Notes: a model not told the origin generated them from the sequence alone. Shown: positions 7,314-13,575, counted from the stretch's first letter. The stretch is DNA of 14,080 bases from Nitrolancea sp040255925 (GCA_040255925.1 JBDZVX010000064.1:1-14080); one strand, 5' to 3'. Made by a program: numbers and translations.

Positions 7314-7330
7314 GCCGGTACTCAACCGGC
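7314..7330 (+). terminator. Hairpin after the flippase-like gene
   Basis: GCCGGT (7314-7319) and ACCGGC (7325-7330) form a 6-bp stem with a 5-nt loop, 46 nt after the stop at 7268. GCGCCGGT (7312-7319) can alternatively pair with ACCGGCGC (7271-7278). No T-tract follows, so termination by this element is only plausible. Confidence 0.35.
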
Positions 7331-7341
7331 AGCCAATCGTC

Positions 7342-7370
7342 CAGACAACGCCACTCGGTACCCATATACT
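7342..7370 (+). promoter_or_regulatory. Promoter of the SDR remnant
   Basis: CAGACA (7342-7347, 4/6 match) is followed after 17 bp by TATACT (7365-7370, 5/6 match). Transcription would start near 7377, about 40 nt before the ATG at 7416 and its strong AAGGAGG. The signal looks intact although the gene behind it is decayed. Confidence 0.5.
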
Positions 7371-7415
7371 ATGGAGAGTTGATATCCAACGGCATCGCGC
7401 AGAAGGAGGCAGCCG

Positions 7416-7715
7416 ATGGATTTCCTGAACCGGGTCGCCGTCGTGACCGGGGGAACCGGCGCGGTAGGCCGGGTGCGTGTCAGGGGTTTGGCGGGTGGCC
7501 TTCGCGCGGGCGGTAGACCGAGGCATGCACATCGAGCCGGCGCCGCGCGCTGCCAGCCAATGGGATGGGAGCCGGGAGCACCAGAGTTGCGCGTACTGAC
7601 CGGTCACCACGCCGCGTGCAAAACAATGACGTACACCCCGGTTGAACACTCGACAAACACGAGCGCCTACGCCGCGTCCAAGGCTGCGGTTATCCCGATC
7701 TACGGCCAGCGCTAA
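7416..7715 (+). pseudogene. Remnant of a short-chain dehydrogenase/reductase (SDR)
   Basis: The 99-codon frame begins MDFLNRVAVVTGGTGAVGR, a textbook SDR start with the TGxxxGxG dinucleotide-binding motif. It ends in TSAYAASKAAVI, the catalytic YxxxK block of the same family. In intact SDRs these blocks are about 140 residues apart and some 90 residues follow YxxxK. Here only about 70 residues separate them, that stretch is Arg/Gly-rich and unlike any fold, and the frame stops 12 residues after the block. Internal and 3' deletions with frameshift are the simplest reading. The AAGGAGG (7403-7409), 6 nt before the ATG, and the promoter survive. The stop overlaps the end of tspO. A functional microprotein is possible but unlikely. 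Confidence 0.75.
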
Positions 7716-8212
7716 CGAGTTTGGTGACGGTTGAGCCTCCAGATCGAGAAATTCAGGACGGTCGCAAAGCTGGTCCAGAGCAAATAGGGGGTTAGCAGGA
7801 GACCAGCCAGCCGTGAGACACGGAAGAACCTGACCACGGTGACAGCCAGGACGGCCCACAGCGCGGCAATATCGGCCAGCCCGGCCGCCGGGGAGCGCAA
7901 GCCAAAGAACAGGAAAGACCACAAGCCATTGAGGATCAATTGCGCGCGAAAGGCACTCAGCGCCCTTCCGGCGCGGATATCCAGTGGTTCCTGACGCCGG
8001 ACCAGAAAGGCGGCGATCCCCATTAGGGTATAGAGCGCGGTCCAGACCGGCCCGAACACCGCCGGCGGAGGCTGAAAGGGTGGCTTCTTCAGCCGTGGAT
8101 ACCAGGTGCGAAGCGAAGAGCGCGTCGCGAATGTTCCGAGCACACCAGCAGCCTGGCAGAGAAGAATGCTGCCGACAAGTGAGAGAAATCCGCCGCGCTT
8201 GGCTCGCATCAT
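7712..8212 (-). CDS. tspO: TspO/MBR family tryptophan-rich sensory protein
   Basis: This is an integral membrane protein of about 166 residues with five predicted helices. The family binds tetrapyrroles such as protoporphyrin IX and is tied to stress and photo-oxidative responses. Seen in order are helix 1 (residues 9-28), the conserved loop WYPRLKKPPFQPP (37-49), PVWTALYTLMG (55-65), LNGLWSFLFFG (94-104), helix 4 (110-130) and YLLWTSFATVLN (143-154). The start is placed at 8212, not the Met eight codons upstream, because GGAGGGA (8221-8227) lies 8 nt before it and helix 1 then follows directly; the ATG at 8209 is also possible. It converges with the SDR remnant, sharing 4 nt. No tetrapyrrole genes are adjacent. 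The family call is firm and the ligand is inferred. Confidence 0.93.
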   Translation of the reverse strand: MMRAKRGGFLSLVGSILLCQAAGVLGTFATRSSLRTWYPRLKKPPFQPPPAVFGPVWTALYTLMGIAAFLVRRQEPLDIRAGRALSAFRAQLILNGLWSFLFFGLRSPAAGLADIAALWAVLAVTVVRFFRVSRLAGLLLTPYLLWTSFATVLNFSIWRLNRHQTR

Positions 8213-8220
8213 CCGATGAC

Positions 8221-8227
8221 TCCCTCC
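8221..8227 (-). promoter_or_regulatory. Shine-Dalgarno that fixes the tspO start
   Basis: GGAGGGA on the minus strand is 8 nt before the ATG at 8210-8212. It lies inside the longer open frame that begins at 8236, which argues against that earlier start. Confidence 0.7.
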
Positions 8228-8466
8228 GTTGCACACCTGCCGATGTCGTTCCGGGCGCTACCGCACTATCCACGCCCCGGCGCGTTCGCGACCATCCCTA
8301 TACCGGCCACTCCACGCGCACGCCCACCGTCCGGAGGCGATAAACCACCGCTTCATCAATACCGCTATCGGCGGCACGCGCGAGCGCCATCGGGCTGGCA
8401 CCATCTCTGCAAGGGTGAACGCTGGCAGGGAGAATGCCGGTTAAGCGGCAGTGTCTTGACGTTGAA

Positions 8467-8472
8467 AAGGAG
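8467..8472 (+). promoter_or_regulatory. Shine-Dalgarno that fixes the PRC-barrel gene start
   Basis: AAGGAG is 6 nt before the ATG at 8479. The in-frame ATG at 8434 has no comparable site. Confidence 0.7.
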
Positions 8473-8478
8473 CAAGCT

Positions 8479-8766
8479 ATGGGCCTGGAGCGAGAAGAAT
8501 CACCGATTCAGCGCGACCTTACCGGACTTGATGTCTACAGTGCCGACAACCAACTGGTCGGGACCGTCGATCAAGTCGTGCGGGATATGTCATCCGGGCA
8601 GCACTATCTCATCGTCACGTCCGGGCCGCTCGGTGGCGCCACGATCTACGTACCGCAATCGGCCATCCAGTCCGCCACGGAGGATTATGTCGCGCTCAGC
8701 TCCCGGATGGAGGAATTCTCCGACCGCGAATGGACCCTTCCACCAAGCGCCGGCGAGGCACGCTAA
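8479..8766 (+). CDS. Small PRC-barrel / DUF2171-like protein
   Basis: The protein has 95 residues. Its core matches the PRC-barrel style beta fold: GLDVYSADNQLVGTVDQVVRD (residues 16-36), then HYLIVTSGPLGGATIYVPQSAI (41-62), then DYVALSSRMEEFSDREW. The family pattern is a Gly-x-hydrophobic-Gly-x-Val turn, a strand ending in Val, a second Pro-x-x-x-Ile block and a closing aromatic. Such small proteins are common in Chloroflexota and Actinobacteria and their function is mostly unknown; relatives act in RNA processing (RimM) or photosynthetic reaction centres. The ATG is chosen for its AAGGAG at 6 nt. It is cytosolic, with no signal or membrane segment. It is a lone gene with a strong hairpin 48 nt after its stop. 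Confidence 0.8.
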   Translation: MGLEREESPIQRDLTGLDVYSADNQLVGTVDQVVRDMSSGQHYLIVTSGPLGGATIYVPQSAIQSATEDYVALSSRMEEFSDREWTLPPSAGEAR

Positions 8767-8813
8767 GACGCCGACGACTGTTGAGGGAAATCCGCGCCCC
8801 GTGCACCCTGGTG

Positions 8814-8844
8814 TCCGGACCGGAGCATTGAGTTTCGGTCCGGA
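8814..8844 (+). terminator. Strong hairpin after the PRC-barrel gene
   Basis: TCCGGACCG (8814-8822) and CGGTCCGGA (8836-8844) pair perfectly. Inner G-U, A-U, G-U and C-G pairs extend this to a 13-bp stem with a 5-nt loop (ATTGA). Only a short ATT follows, so it resembles the T-poor terminators of GC-rich bacteria. Confidence 0.6.
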
Positions 8845-8919
8845 ATTGAACTCCTAAGCAGGCTCAGCAGCGCGGGCAGTACGCTGGTTCCCGGGTAAGT
8901 ACGCCTCAGAAAGAACAGC

Positions 8920-8946
8920 TACGTCATTGCGTTTTCTATTGACGTA
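8920..8946. promoter_or_regulatory. Inverted repeat overlapping the -35 of the small-protein promoter
   Basis: TACGTCA (8920-8926) and TGACGTA (8940-8946) are perfect 7-bp arms around a 13-bp spacer. The right arm overlaps the TTGACG -35. The layout suits a dimeric repressor, and the downstream 72-aa protein, if it is a winged-helix domain, could be an autoregulator. That role is inference. Confidence 0.4.
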
Positions 8947-8967
8947 TATCGATTGCGCGGTTATCTT
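8939..8967 (+). promoter_or_regulatory. Candidate promoter of the small protein / dGTPase pair
   Basis: TTGACG (8939-8944, 5/6 match) is followed after 17 bp by TATCTT (8962-8967, 4/6 match). Transcription would start near 8974, about 120 nt before the ATG at 9095. Confidence 0.45.
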
Positions 8968-9094
8968 TAGGTCCGCCGATAGAAGTACGAGTGCCTCGCG
9001 CAATTTTGACATCTCAAGGCTTCGGGGTATGGCTGTCGAGACATAGGCTGGAGTCCGTAGCTGGGCGCGATCCTGTTGAGGGGATGGTAAGGAC

Positions 9095-9313
9095 ATGGTT
9101 ACCCTCGATGTAACGCTGGAGCAAGCGGAAACAAAGATCCGGCAAACCGTTCAGGGATCAAACGAAGCCTATTCTCCGATTGAGCTCATTAGGCACCTCA
9201 CTCGTGAGGGAATGGGCGAAGACATCGTGCGCGTCGCCATCTGGTACCTTCTAGATCGGCACGAAATTGAATTGACACCAGACTGGAAGCTCGCGGCTGG
9301 ACAGCGCCTCTAG
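9095..9313 (+). CDS. Small unrecognised protein, possibly winged-helix
   Basis: This is a 72-residue acidic-to-neutral protein with no signal or membrane segment. After an N-terminal helix (about residues 8-20), SPIELIRHLTREGMGEDIVRVAIWYLLDRHEIELTPDWKL reads as helix, turn, helix and then a beta hairpin ending in a hydrophobic-Thr-x-x-Trp/Lys-Leu wing. This shape is usual for small winged-helix modules, where the last helix and wing determine 'gain of function at the end of the row' patterns such as L-x-x-G/H-x-I-x-L-x-x-D-x-x-L. GAGGGG (9078-9083) lies 11 nt before the ATG. It is 51 bp ahead of the dGTPase-like gene on the same strand and probably co-transcribed with it. The function is unknown; a DNA-binding or partner role is inference. 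Confidence 0.65.
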   Translation: MVTLDVTLEQAETKIRQTVQGSNEAYSPIELIRHLTREGMGEDIVRVAIWYLLDRHEIELTPDWKLAAGQRL

Positions 9314-9364
9314 ACGTGAAGCCGATCCTCCGTAGCTGACGAGAGCACATTCAGCGGAGCCGCA

Positions 9365-10684
9365 GTGCCAGCGGAAACAATCGACCGCTATGACCGGTTT
9401 CATCAAGCTGACCGGGACCCCGATCAAAGGACTCCAGGACAACGAGATCGAGACAGAATCCTTTACACGTCCGCGTTTCGCAGGTTAGCCGGAATCACGC
9501 AAGTCATTGCTCCGAACGACCGGTACCCCGTTCACAACAGGTTCACCCACACGCTTGAAGTCGCCCAAATAGCTCGGAGACTGGCAGAGAAACTTGTCAA
9601 TGACCATGCAGGCGACGGCCTTGTGAACGAGGCTGGTGGGATCGATCCGGATGTCGCCGAGGCGGCGGCGCTCGCGCACGATCTGGGACACTCTCCATTC
9701 GGTCATATCGTCGAAGAAGTATTGGATGAACTGGCGGTTGAGAACAAAGTCCTGGAAGGATTCAATGGCAACGCCCAATCATTTCGCATAGTCACGAAGC
9801 TGGCGGTCCGTCACGAGCAGATCGAGGGATTGAACCTCACTCGTGCTACCTTGGATGCGATCCTGAAGTACCCTTGGTTTCGACAGACAGGGGGAGGCGG
9901 CAAGGCAAAGTGGGGTGCCTACCGGTCTGAAGAGCAGGAATTTCAATGGGCGCGGGCCAGGCACCAATCCGGAGATGAGCGGAAGAGTGTCGAAGCGGAA
10001 ATCATGGATTGGGCCGATGACATCGCCTACGCGATACATGACGTCGAAGACTTCTACCGCGCGGGGGTTATCCCTCTGGACCGTCTTGTATCGGGCAGCG
10101 CGGAGACCGACCGATTCTTGAACCGCGCGATTGACCGGCTACACAACGTCAGCGATTACGCGCCGGATGATCTCAAGGACGCATTCTTGGACTTGGTTCA
10201 GGCGCTTCCCTTACGTACTCCCTACGACGGAAGTCGTCGCCAACGCGCGGTCTTACGCAGTTTCACGGCAACGCTCATCGGCCGATACATCGGAAGTCTT
10301 CAACTCAATGATGTGCCGAGCGACGACCGGCGTATCAAGCTTGATCCGGTATCCGAAAAGCAAGTCCTTATGCTCAAACAGCTTACCTGGCACTACGTTA
10401 TCGATAGCCCTGGACTGGCGACACAGCAGTTCGGTCAGCGCCATATCATCAGGAAACTCTTTGAGATCTATTTGGAGGAAGCAGTTTCCGGCAAAGCACG
10501 GGAACGAGCCCAGTACAAGATCTTCCCGCTCAGAGTCCAAGAACAGTTGAGACGGGCTAATGGTGATGAAGAGATAGTGAGAATCATCGTCGATCTCATC
10601 GCGTCGATGACCGAGCAACAGGCAGTCCAACTTCATCAAACACTGACCGGAACAACTCTCGGGTCATTCGTGGACAACGTGTGA
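9365..10684 (+). CDS. dGTPase-like HD-domain dNTP triphosphohydrolase
   Basis: The protein has 439 residues. This family hydrolyses dGTP (or other dNTPs) to the nucleoside and tripolyphosphate with a metal held by an H...HD...D set. Seen are the family opening RDRDRILYTSAFRRLAGITQV (residues 27-47), FTHTLEVAQIARRLA (60-74, His62), AALAHDLGHSPFGH (101-114, His105-Asp106, with the extra His109/His114 typical of dGTPases) and MDWADDIAYAIHDVEDFY (214-231, Asp218/219). The start is GTG with GGAG (9356-9359) 5 nt upstream. It follows the 72-aa gene by 51 bp. Two hand-counted 60-base lines gave 31 and 29 G+C, against 39 in the ABC gene, so it may be acquired. Housekeeping dNTP control or phage defence by dNTP depletion are both possible. 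Confidence 0.9.
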   Translation: MPAETIDRYDRFHQADRDPDQRTPGQRDRDRILYTSAFRRLAGITQVIAPNDRYPVHNRFTHTLEVAQIARRLAEKLVNDHAGDGLVNEAGGIDPDVAEAAALAHDLGHSPFGHIVEEVLDELAVENKVLEGFNGNAQSFRIVTKLAVRHEQIEGLNLTRATLDAILKYPWFRQTGGGGKAKWGAYRSEEQEFQWARARHQSGDERKSVEAEIMDWADDIAYAIHDVEDFYRAGVIPLDRLVSGSAETDRFLNRAIDRLHNVSDYAPDDLKDAFLDLVQALPLRTPYDGSRRQRAVLRSFTATLIGRYIGSLQLNDVPSDDRRIKLDPVSEKQVLMLKQLTWHYVIDSPGLATQQFGQRHIIRKLFEIYLEEAVSGKARERAQYKIFPLRVQEQLRRANGDEEIVRIIVDLIASMTEQQAVQLHQTLTGTTLGSFVDNV

Positions 10685-10723
10685 AACAGCGCCGCCTCCA
10701 GTCAGGCATAATCTCAAGTGCCT

Positions 10724-10738
10724 GGGGCGCACCGCCCC
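10724..10738 (+). terminator. Short GC hairpin after the dGTPase-like gene
   Basis: GGGGCG (10724-10729) and CGCCCC (10733-10738) pair perfectly across a 3-nt loop, about 40 nt after the stop. No T-tract follows. The rest of the 128-bp spacer before trmD shows a lone CATAAT (10707-10712) with only a poor -35. Confidence 0.4.
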
Positions 10739-10812
10739 CCGGTGAAGCCAGTCCACGGCGCCGTTGGCAACGGCCTTCAGCGTCACGGGCCGGAGAGTTC
10801 TAGGGGCACGCC

Positions 10813-11559
10813 GTGCGGTTTGATGTCTTCACACTCTTCCCGGGAATGTTCGAGGGGCCGCTCAGCGAGAGCATCCTCAAGCGCGCCCAGCAACAAGAAT
10901 TGATCTTGGTTCACCTCCACGATATCCGCGACTGGGCAACCGACCGGCATCGCTCGGTCGATGACTACCCGTATGGTGGGGGACCGGGCATGGTCATGAT
11001 GGCACCGCCGGTGGTCCGGGCGGTCGAAGAGACCCTTGGCGAATCCGTCACAACAACACCCATCCTCTTGATGTCGCCATCCGGAGAGCGGTTCACCCAG
11101 GAACACGCGGCGCAACTGGCGCGATGTCCGCGGATCGCGATCATCTGCGGCCGCTACGAGGGGATCGACGAGCGCGTCAAACAGCTTCTCGACGCACGAG
11201 AGTTCTCGATCGGCGATTTCGTCCTGACCGGTGGAGAGCTACCCGCGGCGGTGATCATCGATGCCGTAGCCCGGCTGGTACCCGGCGTGATCGAAGCGGA
11301 GTCCCTTGCCGAGGAGTCGCACACCTCCGGGTTGCTGGAATACCCCCAATACACCCGGCCGGTGGAGTTCCGGGGGCTCACGGTGCCGGAGGTCCTGTTA
11401 AGCGGCCATCATGCGCGAGTTGCCGAATGGCGCCGCCAGCAGGCGCTCCGCAGGACAAAGGAGCGCCGGCCCGATCTCTTCGCCCGGATGACGCTCTCCG
11501 AGAAGGATCTCCGTCTCCTCGAACAGTGCCCGCCACCGGGGACGTCCAACGAATCATGA
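10813..11559 (+). CDS. trmD: tRNA (guanine37-N1)-methyltransferase
   Basis: This 248-residue SPOUT-fold enzyme methylates G37 of tRNAs reading CNN codons with S-adenosylmethionine, which prevents +1 frameshifting. Motifs are FDVFTLFPGMF (residues 3-13), DDYPYGGGPGM (50-60), the knot segment ICGRYEGIDER (111-121), SIGDFVLTGGELPA (132-145) and GLLEYPQYTRPVEFRG in the linker/C-terminal domain, then VLLSGHHARVAEWRR. The start is GTG with AGGGG (10802-10806) 6 nt upstream. In the linker the block reads AEESHTSGLLE: Glu168 stands where most TrmD proteins have the catalytic Asp (Asp169 in Haemophilus/E. coli numbering, from memory). It is not next to rpsP, rimM or rplS, its usual partners. The family is certain. 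Confidence 0.96.
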   Translation: MRFDVFTLFPGMFEGPLSESILKRAQQQELILVHLHDIRDWATDRHRSVDDYPYGGGPGMVMMAPPVVRAVEETLGESVTTTPILLMSPSGERFTQEHAAQLARCPRIAIICGRYEGIDERVKQLLDAREFSIGDFVLTGGELPAAVIIDAVARLVPGVIEAESLAEESHTSGLLEYPQYTRPVEFRGLTVPEVLLSGHHARVAEWRRQQALRRTKERRPDLFARMTLSEKDLRLLEQCPPPGTSNES

Positions 11560-11584
11560 CCGCTTCATCATGCTGTGCTAGACT
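11556..11584 (+). promoter_or_regulatory. Promoter of the DapA-like gene
   Basis: ATGACC (11556-11561, 4/6 match) and TAGACT (11579-11584, 4/6 match) are 17 bp apart. A TG at 11576-11577 makes an extended -10. Transcription would start near 11591, about 46 nt before the ATG. The -35 overlaps the end of trmD. Confidence 0.45.
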
Positions 11585-11636
11585 TTAGCGACGCACGCAA
11601 GTCTGGATATCCATCCGGCAATGAGAGTCAGGGATC

Positions 11637-12557
11637 ATGTTCTCGGGGATCTACCCACCAATAGTCACACTCTTTCATCCCGATGGCTCAGTCGATTGCG
11701 AGGCGAACCACCGCCACATCGACTTCCTGATCAACCGGGGCGTCGATGGCATCTTCGCGCTGGGGACGACCGGCGAGTTCATGCACCTGACGCTTTCCGA
11801 GCGGGAAGAACTCGTGCAGGATGTCATCCGGTACGTCGACGGCCGGGTGCCGGTCCTCGTTGGAACCGGATCGACCTCGACGTTCCAGGCGGTCCGGCTC
11901 AGCCGCCACGCGGCGGGCGCCGGGGCGAGCGCCGTCGTGGTGATTGCGCCCTACTGTCTTGACTTGAGTGATCAGGAGATTATCGCCCACTATTCCGCGA
12001 TCGCCAACGCGGTCGACATCCCCGTTATCATCTACAACTTCCCGCGGCTCACCGGTGGCAACGTCTCGACCGAGGTTGTTTACGAGTTGGTGAGCGAGCA
12101 TTCGAACATAGCGGGCATCAAAGACTCTGTCGACAGCATTGATCTCCTCTGGGAGCGCATCGCGGCCATAAAGGCCATCAAACCCGACTTCGCCGTTCTC
12201 GCCGGAAACGATAGCCATCTCTTCAGCCTCCTGGCCATGGGAGGCGACGGCGCGATACCGGCGAGCGCCAATTTCGCCCCCGATGCCGCGGTCGCGACCT
12301 ACGACCACTTCCAAGATGGAGACCTGGCCGCCGCCCGGAAGGCATGGTTGCAAATTCTCAAGGCAAACGACATCTTCCGAATCCCCGGCTCAATACCTGC
12401 GCTGACAAAAGAGGCAATGGGGCTGCTTGGCCTGACTGACTCGATCGCCAGCCGCCCGCCGGCAATGGCGTTGACGCCGGCCGGACGGGATCGCGTCAAG
12501 CACGTGCTCCAGGGAGCAGGGCTCCTAACCGGTGAAGACTCCAGCAACGGTCTGTGA
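11637..12557 (+). CDS. DapA/NanA superfamily lyase, probably not a true dihydrodipicolinate synthase
   Basis: This is a 306-residue class I aldolase (TIM barrel) of the DHDPS/N-acetylneuraminate lyase family, acting on pyruvate or 2-keto acids through a Schiff base. Seen are the family GTTGE (residues 43-47), VGTGS (75-79), IIYNFP (131-136) with Tyr133, and IAGIKDS (158-164) with Lys162 as the Schiff-base lysine. Two DHDPS-specific residues are missing: the Tyr107 position is Cys107 in APYCLDLS, and the carboxylate-binding Arg138 is Leu138 in NFPRLTG. A 2-keto-3-deoxy-sugar-acid aldolase or similar lyase is therefore more likely. The ATG has only a close AGGG before it, so the start is moderately sure. 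It lies 77 bp after trmD with its own candidate promoter. Confidence 0.88.
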   Translation: MFSGIYPPIVTLFHPDGSVDCEANHRHIDFLINRGVDGIFALGTTGEFMHLTLSEREELVQDVIRYVDGRVPVLVGTGSTSTFQAVRLSRHAAGAGASAVVVIAPYCLDLSDQEIIAHYSAIANAVDIPVIIYNFPRLTGGNVSTEVVYELVSEHSNIAGIKDSVDSIDLLWERIAAIKAIKPDFAVLAGNDSHLFSLLAMGGDGAIPASANFAPDAAVATYDHFQDGDLAAARKAWLQILKANDIFRIPGSIPALTKEAMGLLGLTDSIASRPPAMALTPAGRDRVKHVLQGAGLLTGEDSSNGL

Positions 12558-12649
12558 TACCGCCGGGAACAACGAGCCCGTTCGACATGGTGACATCCGG
12601 CAGGGTTCGACGCGGCGGACGGGCACGCGTTGGCGGCCGGTGCAATCAA

Positions 12650-12655
12650 AAGGGA
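12650..12655 (+). promoter_or_regulatory. Shine-Dalgarno that fixes the ABC ATPase start
   Basis: AAGGGA is 5 nt before the ATG at 12661. The earlier in-frame ATG at 12532 lies inside the DapA-like gene, and its extra 43 residues do not look like part of an ABC domain. Confidence 0.6.
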
Positions 12656-12660
12656 CAGTC

Positions 12661-13434
12661 ATGCGGGATGAGGCAATGGTTTCGCTCCAGGGCGTCACTA
12701 AGGAGTATCAGAGCGGGCAGCGGGTGATCCAGGCGCTGCGCGGGATCGATCTCGCGATCGCATCCGGCGAATGGATTTCGATCGTTGGGCCGTCCGGCTG
12801 CGGCAAGTCGACCCTGCTCAACCTGCTGAGCGGAATCGACCGGCCATCAACTGGGACGGTGACGATCGCTGGGACGGAGATCTCATCCCAGAGCGAGGAG
12901 CAGCTCGCCCGCTGGCGGGGCCGGACGGTTGGAATCGTCTTCCAGTTCTTCCAGCTCCTGCCGACCCTCACCGCGCTGGAAAACGTCCTCCTGCCGATCG
13001 AGCTGAACGGGCACCGGCAACCACGGGAGTACGCGATGCAGCTCCTAGCCCGGGTCGGTGTCGATCACCTGGCCGGACACCTACCGAACGAGCTTTCTGG
13101 AGGCCAGCAGCAGCGGGTCGCGATCGCGCGGGCGCTGGCGAACGATCCGCCGATCCTCCTGGCCGATGAGCCGACCGGAAACCTCGATAGCGCCTCCGGT
13201 GAGCAAGTTTTAGAACTGCTCGAAGAGACCTGGCGGCTCGGCAAGACGCTGATCCTCGTCACGCACGATCAAACCGTCGCGCACCGGGCATCGCGGATGA
13301 TTGAGATGCGAGACGGCAACATTTTCGGGGACACCCAGTTGCACGATCGCCTCGTCACCGTTGTTCAGAACCAGCCATTGGTGCACCTGAACAGGAAGCG
13401 GGACGCGTCATACATCGAGAAGGTCTCAGGGTAA
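12661..13434 (+). CDS. ABC transporter ATP-binding protein, LolD/MacB/FtsE-like
   Basis: This 257-residue cytoplasmic ATPase powers a membrane permease. All motifs are present: Walker A GPSGCGKST (residues 43-51), Q-loop Gln95 in FQFFQLLPT, signature LSGGQQQRVAIARAL (145-159), Walker B ILLADEP (165-171), D-loop LDSASG and the switch His202 in LVTHD. The sequence around the Q-loop (FQFFQLLPTLTALENVLLP) is typical of the lipoprotein-release / macrolide-export / MacB group. About 30 residues after the H-loop region (from residue 224) have no counterpart in the minimal domain. No permease gene follows: the next element is a palindromic repeat and then an unrelated gene. The ATPase is either an orphan or works with a permease elsewhere. 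The ATG at 12661 is preferred over 12532. Confidence 0.93.
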   Translation: MRDEAMVSLQGVTKEYQSGQRVIQALRGIDLAIASGEWISIVGPSGCGKSTLLNLLSGIDRPSTGTVTIAGTEISSQSEEQLARWRGRTVGIVFQFFQLLPTLTALENVLLPIELNGHRQPREYAMQLLARVGVDHLAGHLPNELSGGQQQRVAIARALANDPPILLADEPTGNLDSASGEQVLELLEETWRLGKTLILVTHDQTVAHRASRMIEMRDGNIFGDTQLHDRLVTVVQNQPLVHLNRKRDASYIEKVSG

Positions 13435-13459
13435 TCCCGGCGAAGTGGCCCTCACTAAC

Positions 13460-13561
13460 GGCCCCCACCCCTAACCCCTCCCCCAATTCTAGGGGAGGGG
13501 AATACGTTTCGGAGCGTTCTTCCCTCTTCCAGAATTGAAAGAGGGGCCGGGAGTGGGGGCC
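13460..13561. repeat. 102-bp imperfect palindromic repeat (REP/MITE-like)
   Basis: The ends are perfect 9-bp inverted repeats, GGCCCCCAC (13460-13468) and GTGGGGGCC (13553-13561). Over 31 bp (13460-13490 against 13531-13561) 24 positions pair, including CAATTCT/AGAATTG at the inner end. Each arm can also fold alone: CCCCTCCCC/GGGGAGGGG (13475-13483 with 13492-13500) and CCCTCTT/AAGAGGG (13522-13528 with 13539-13545). It contains no open frame and sits between two plus-strand genes. C-rich CCCCxACCCCTAACCCC palindromes of this type are often dispersed many times in a genome; copy number cannot be seen here. It may also end transcription of the ABC gene. Confidence 0.75.
13462..13484 (-). other. 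G-quadruplex motif
   Basis: On the minus strand the left arm of the palindrome reads G5-A-G4-TTA-G4-T-G5. Four runs of at least four guanines separated by loops of 1, 3 and 1 nt meet the strict definition of a four-tetrad quadruplex. Confidence 0.6.
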
Positions 13562-13575
13562 ATCAGAAGGAAGGG

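Larger units (their letters stand above)
8767..9094. other. Intergenic region of 328 bp before the small protein / dGTPase pair
   Basis: No convincing gene is present. It holds the hairpin at 8814-8844, a 7-bp inverted repeat (8920-8946) and a candidate promoter (8939-8967), all listed separately. The composition becomes more AT-rich from about 8900, where the putative accessory segment begins. Confidence 0.55.

Noticed and set aside
6552..8273. 573-codon open frame on the minus strand
   Set aside because: It runs antisense to the membrane-protein gene and out of frame through tspO; composition is low-complexity Arg/Gly/Glu and no domain is seen.
8216..8857. 213-codon plus-strand frame across the PRC-barrel gene
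   Set aside because: It is Pro/Arg/Ser-rich and overlaps the PRC-barrel gene in another frame; that gene has a good Shine-Dalgarno and a recognisable fold.
8854..9096. 80-codon minus-strand frame in the intergenic region
   Set aside because: No Shine-Dalgarno, no recognisable domain, and it covers the candidate plus-strand promoter and operator. A real small gene cannot be excluded.
12532..12660. N-terminal extension of the ABC ATPase from the ATG at 12532
   Set aside because: The extra 43 residues overlap the DapA-like gene and look non-native; the ATG at 12661 has AAGGGA at 5 nt and begins the ABC fold.
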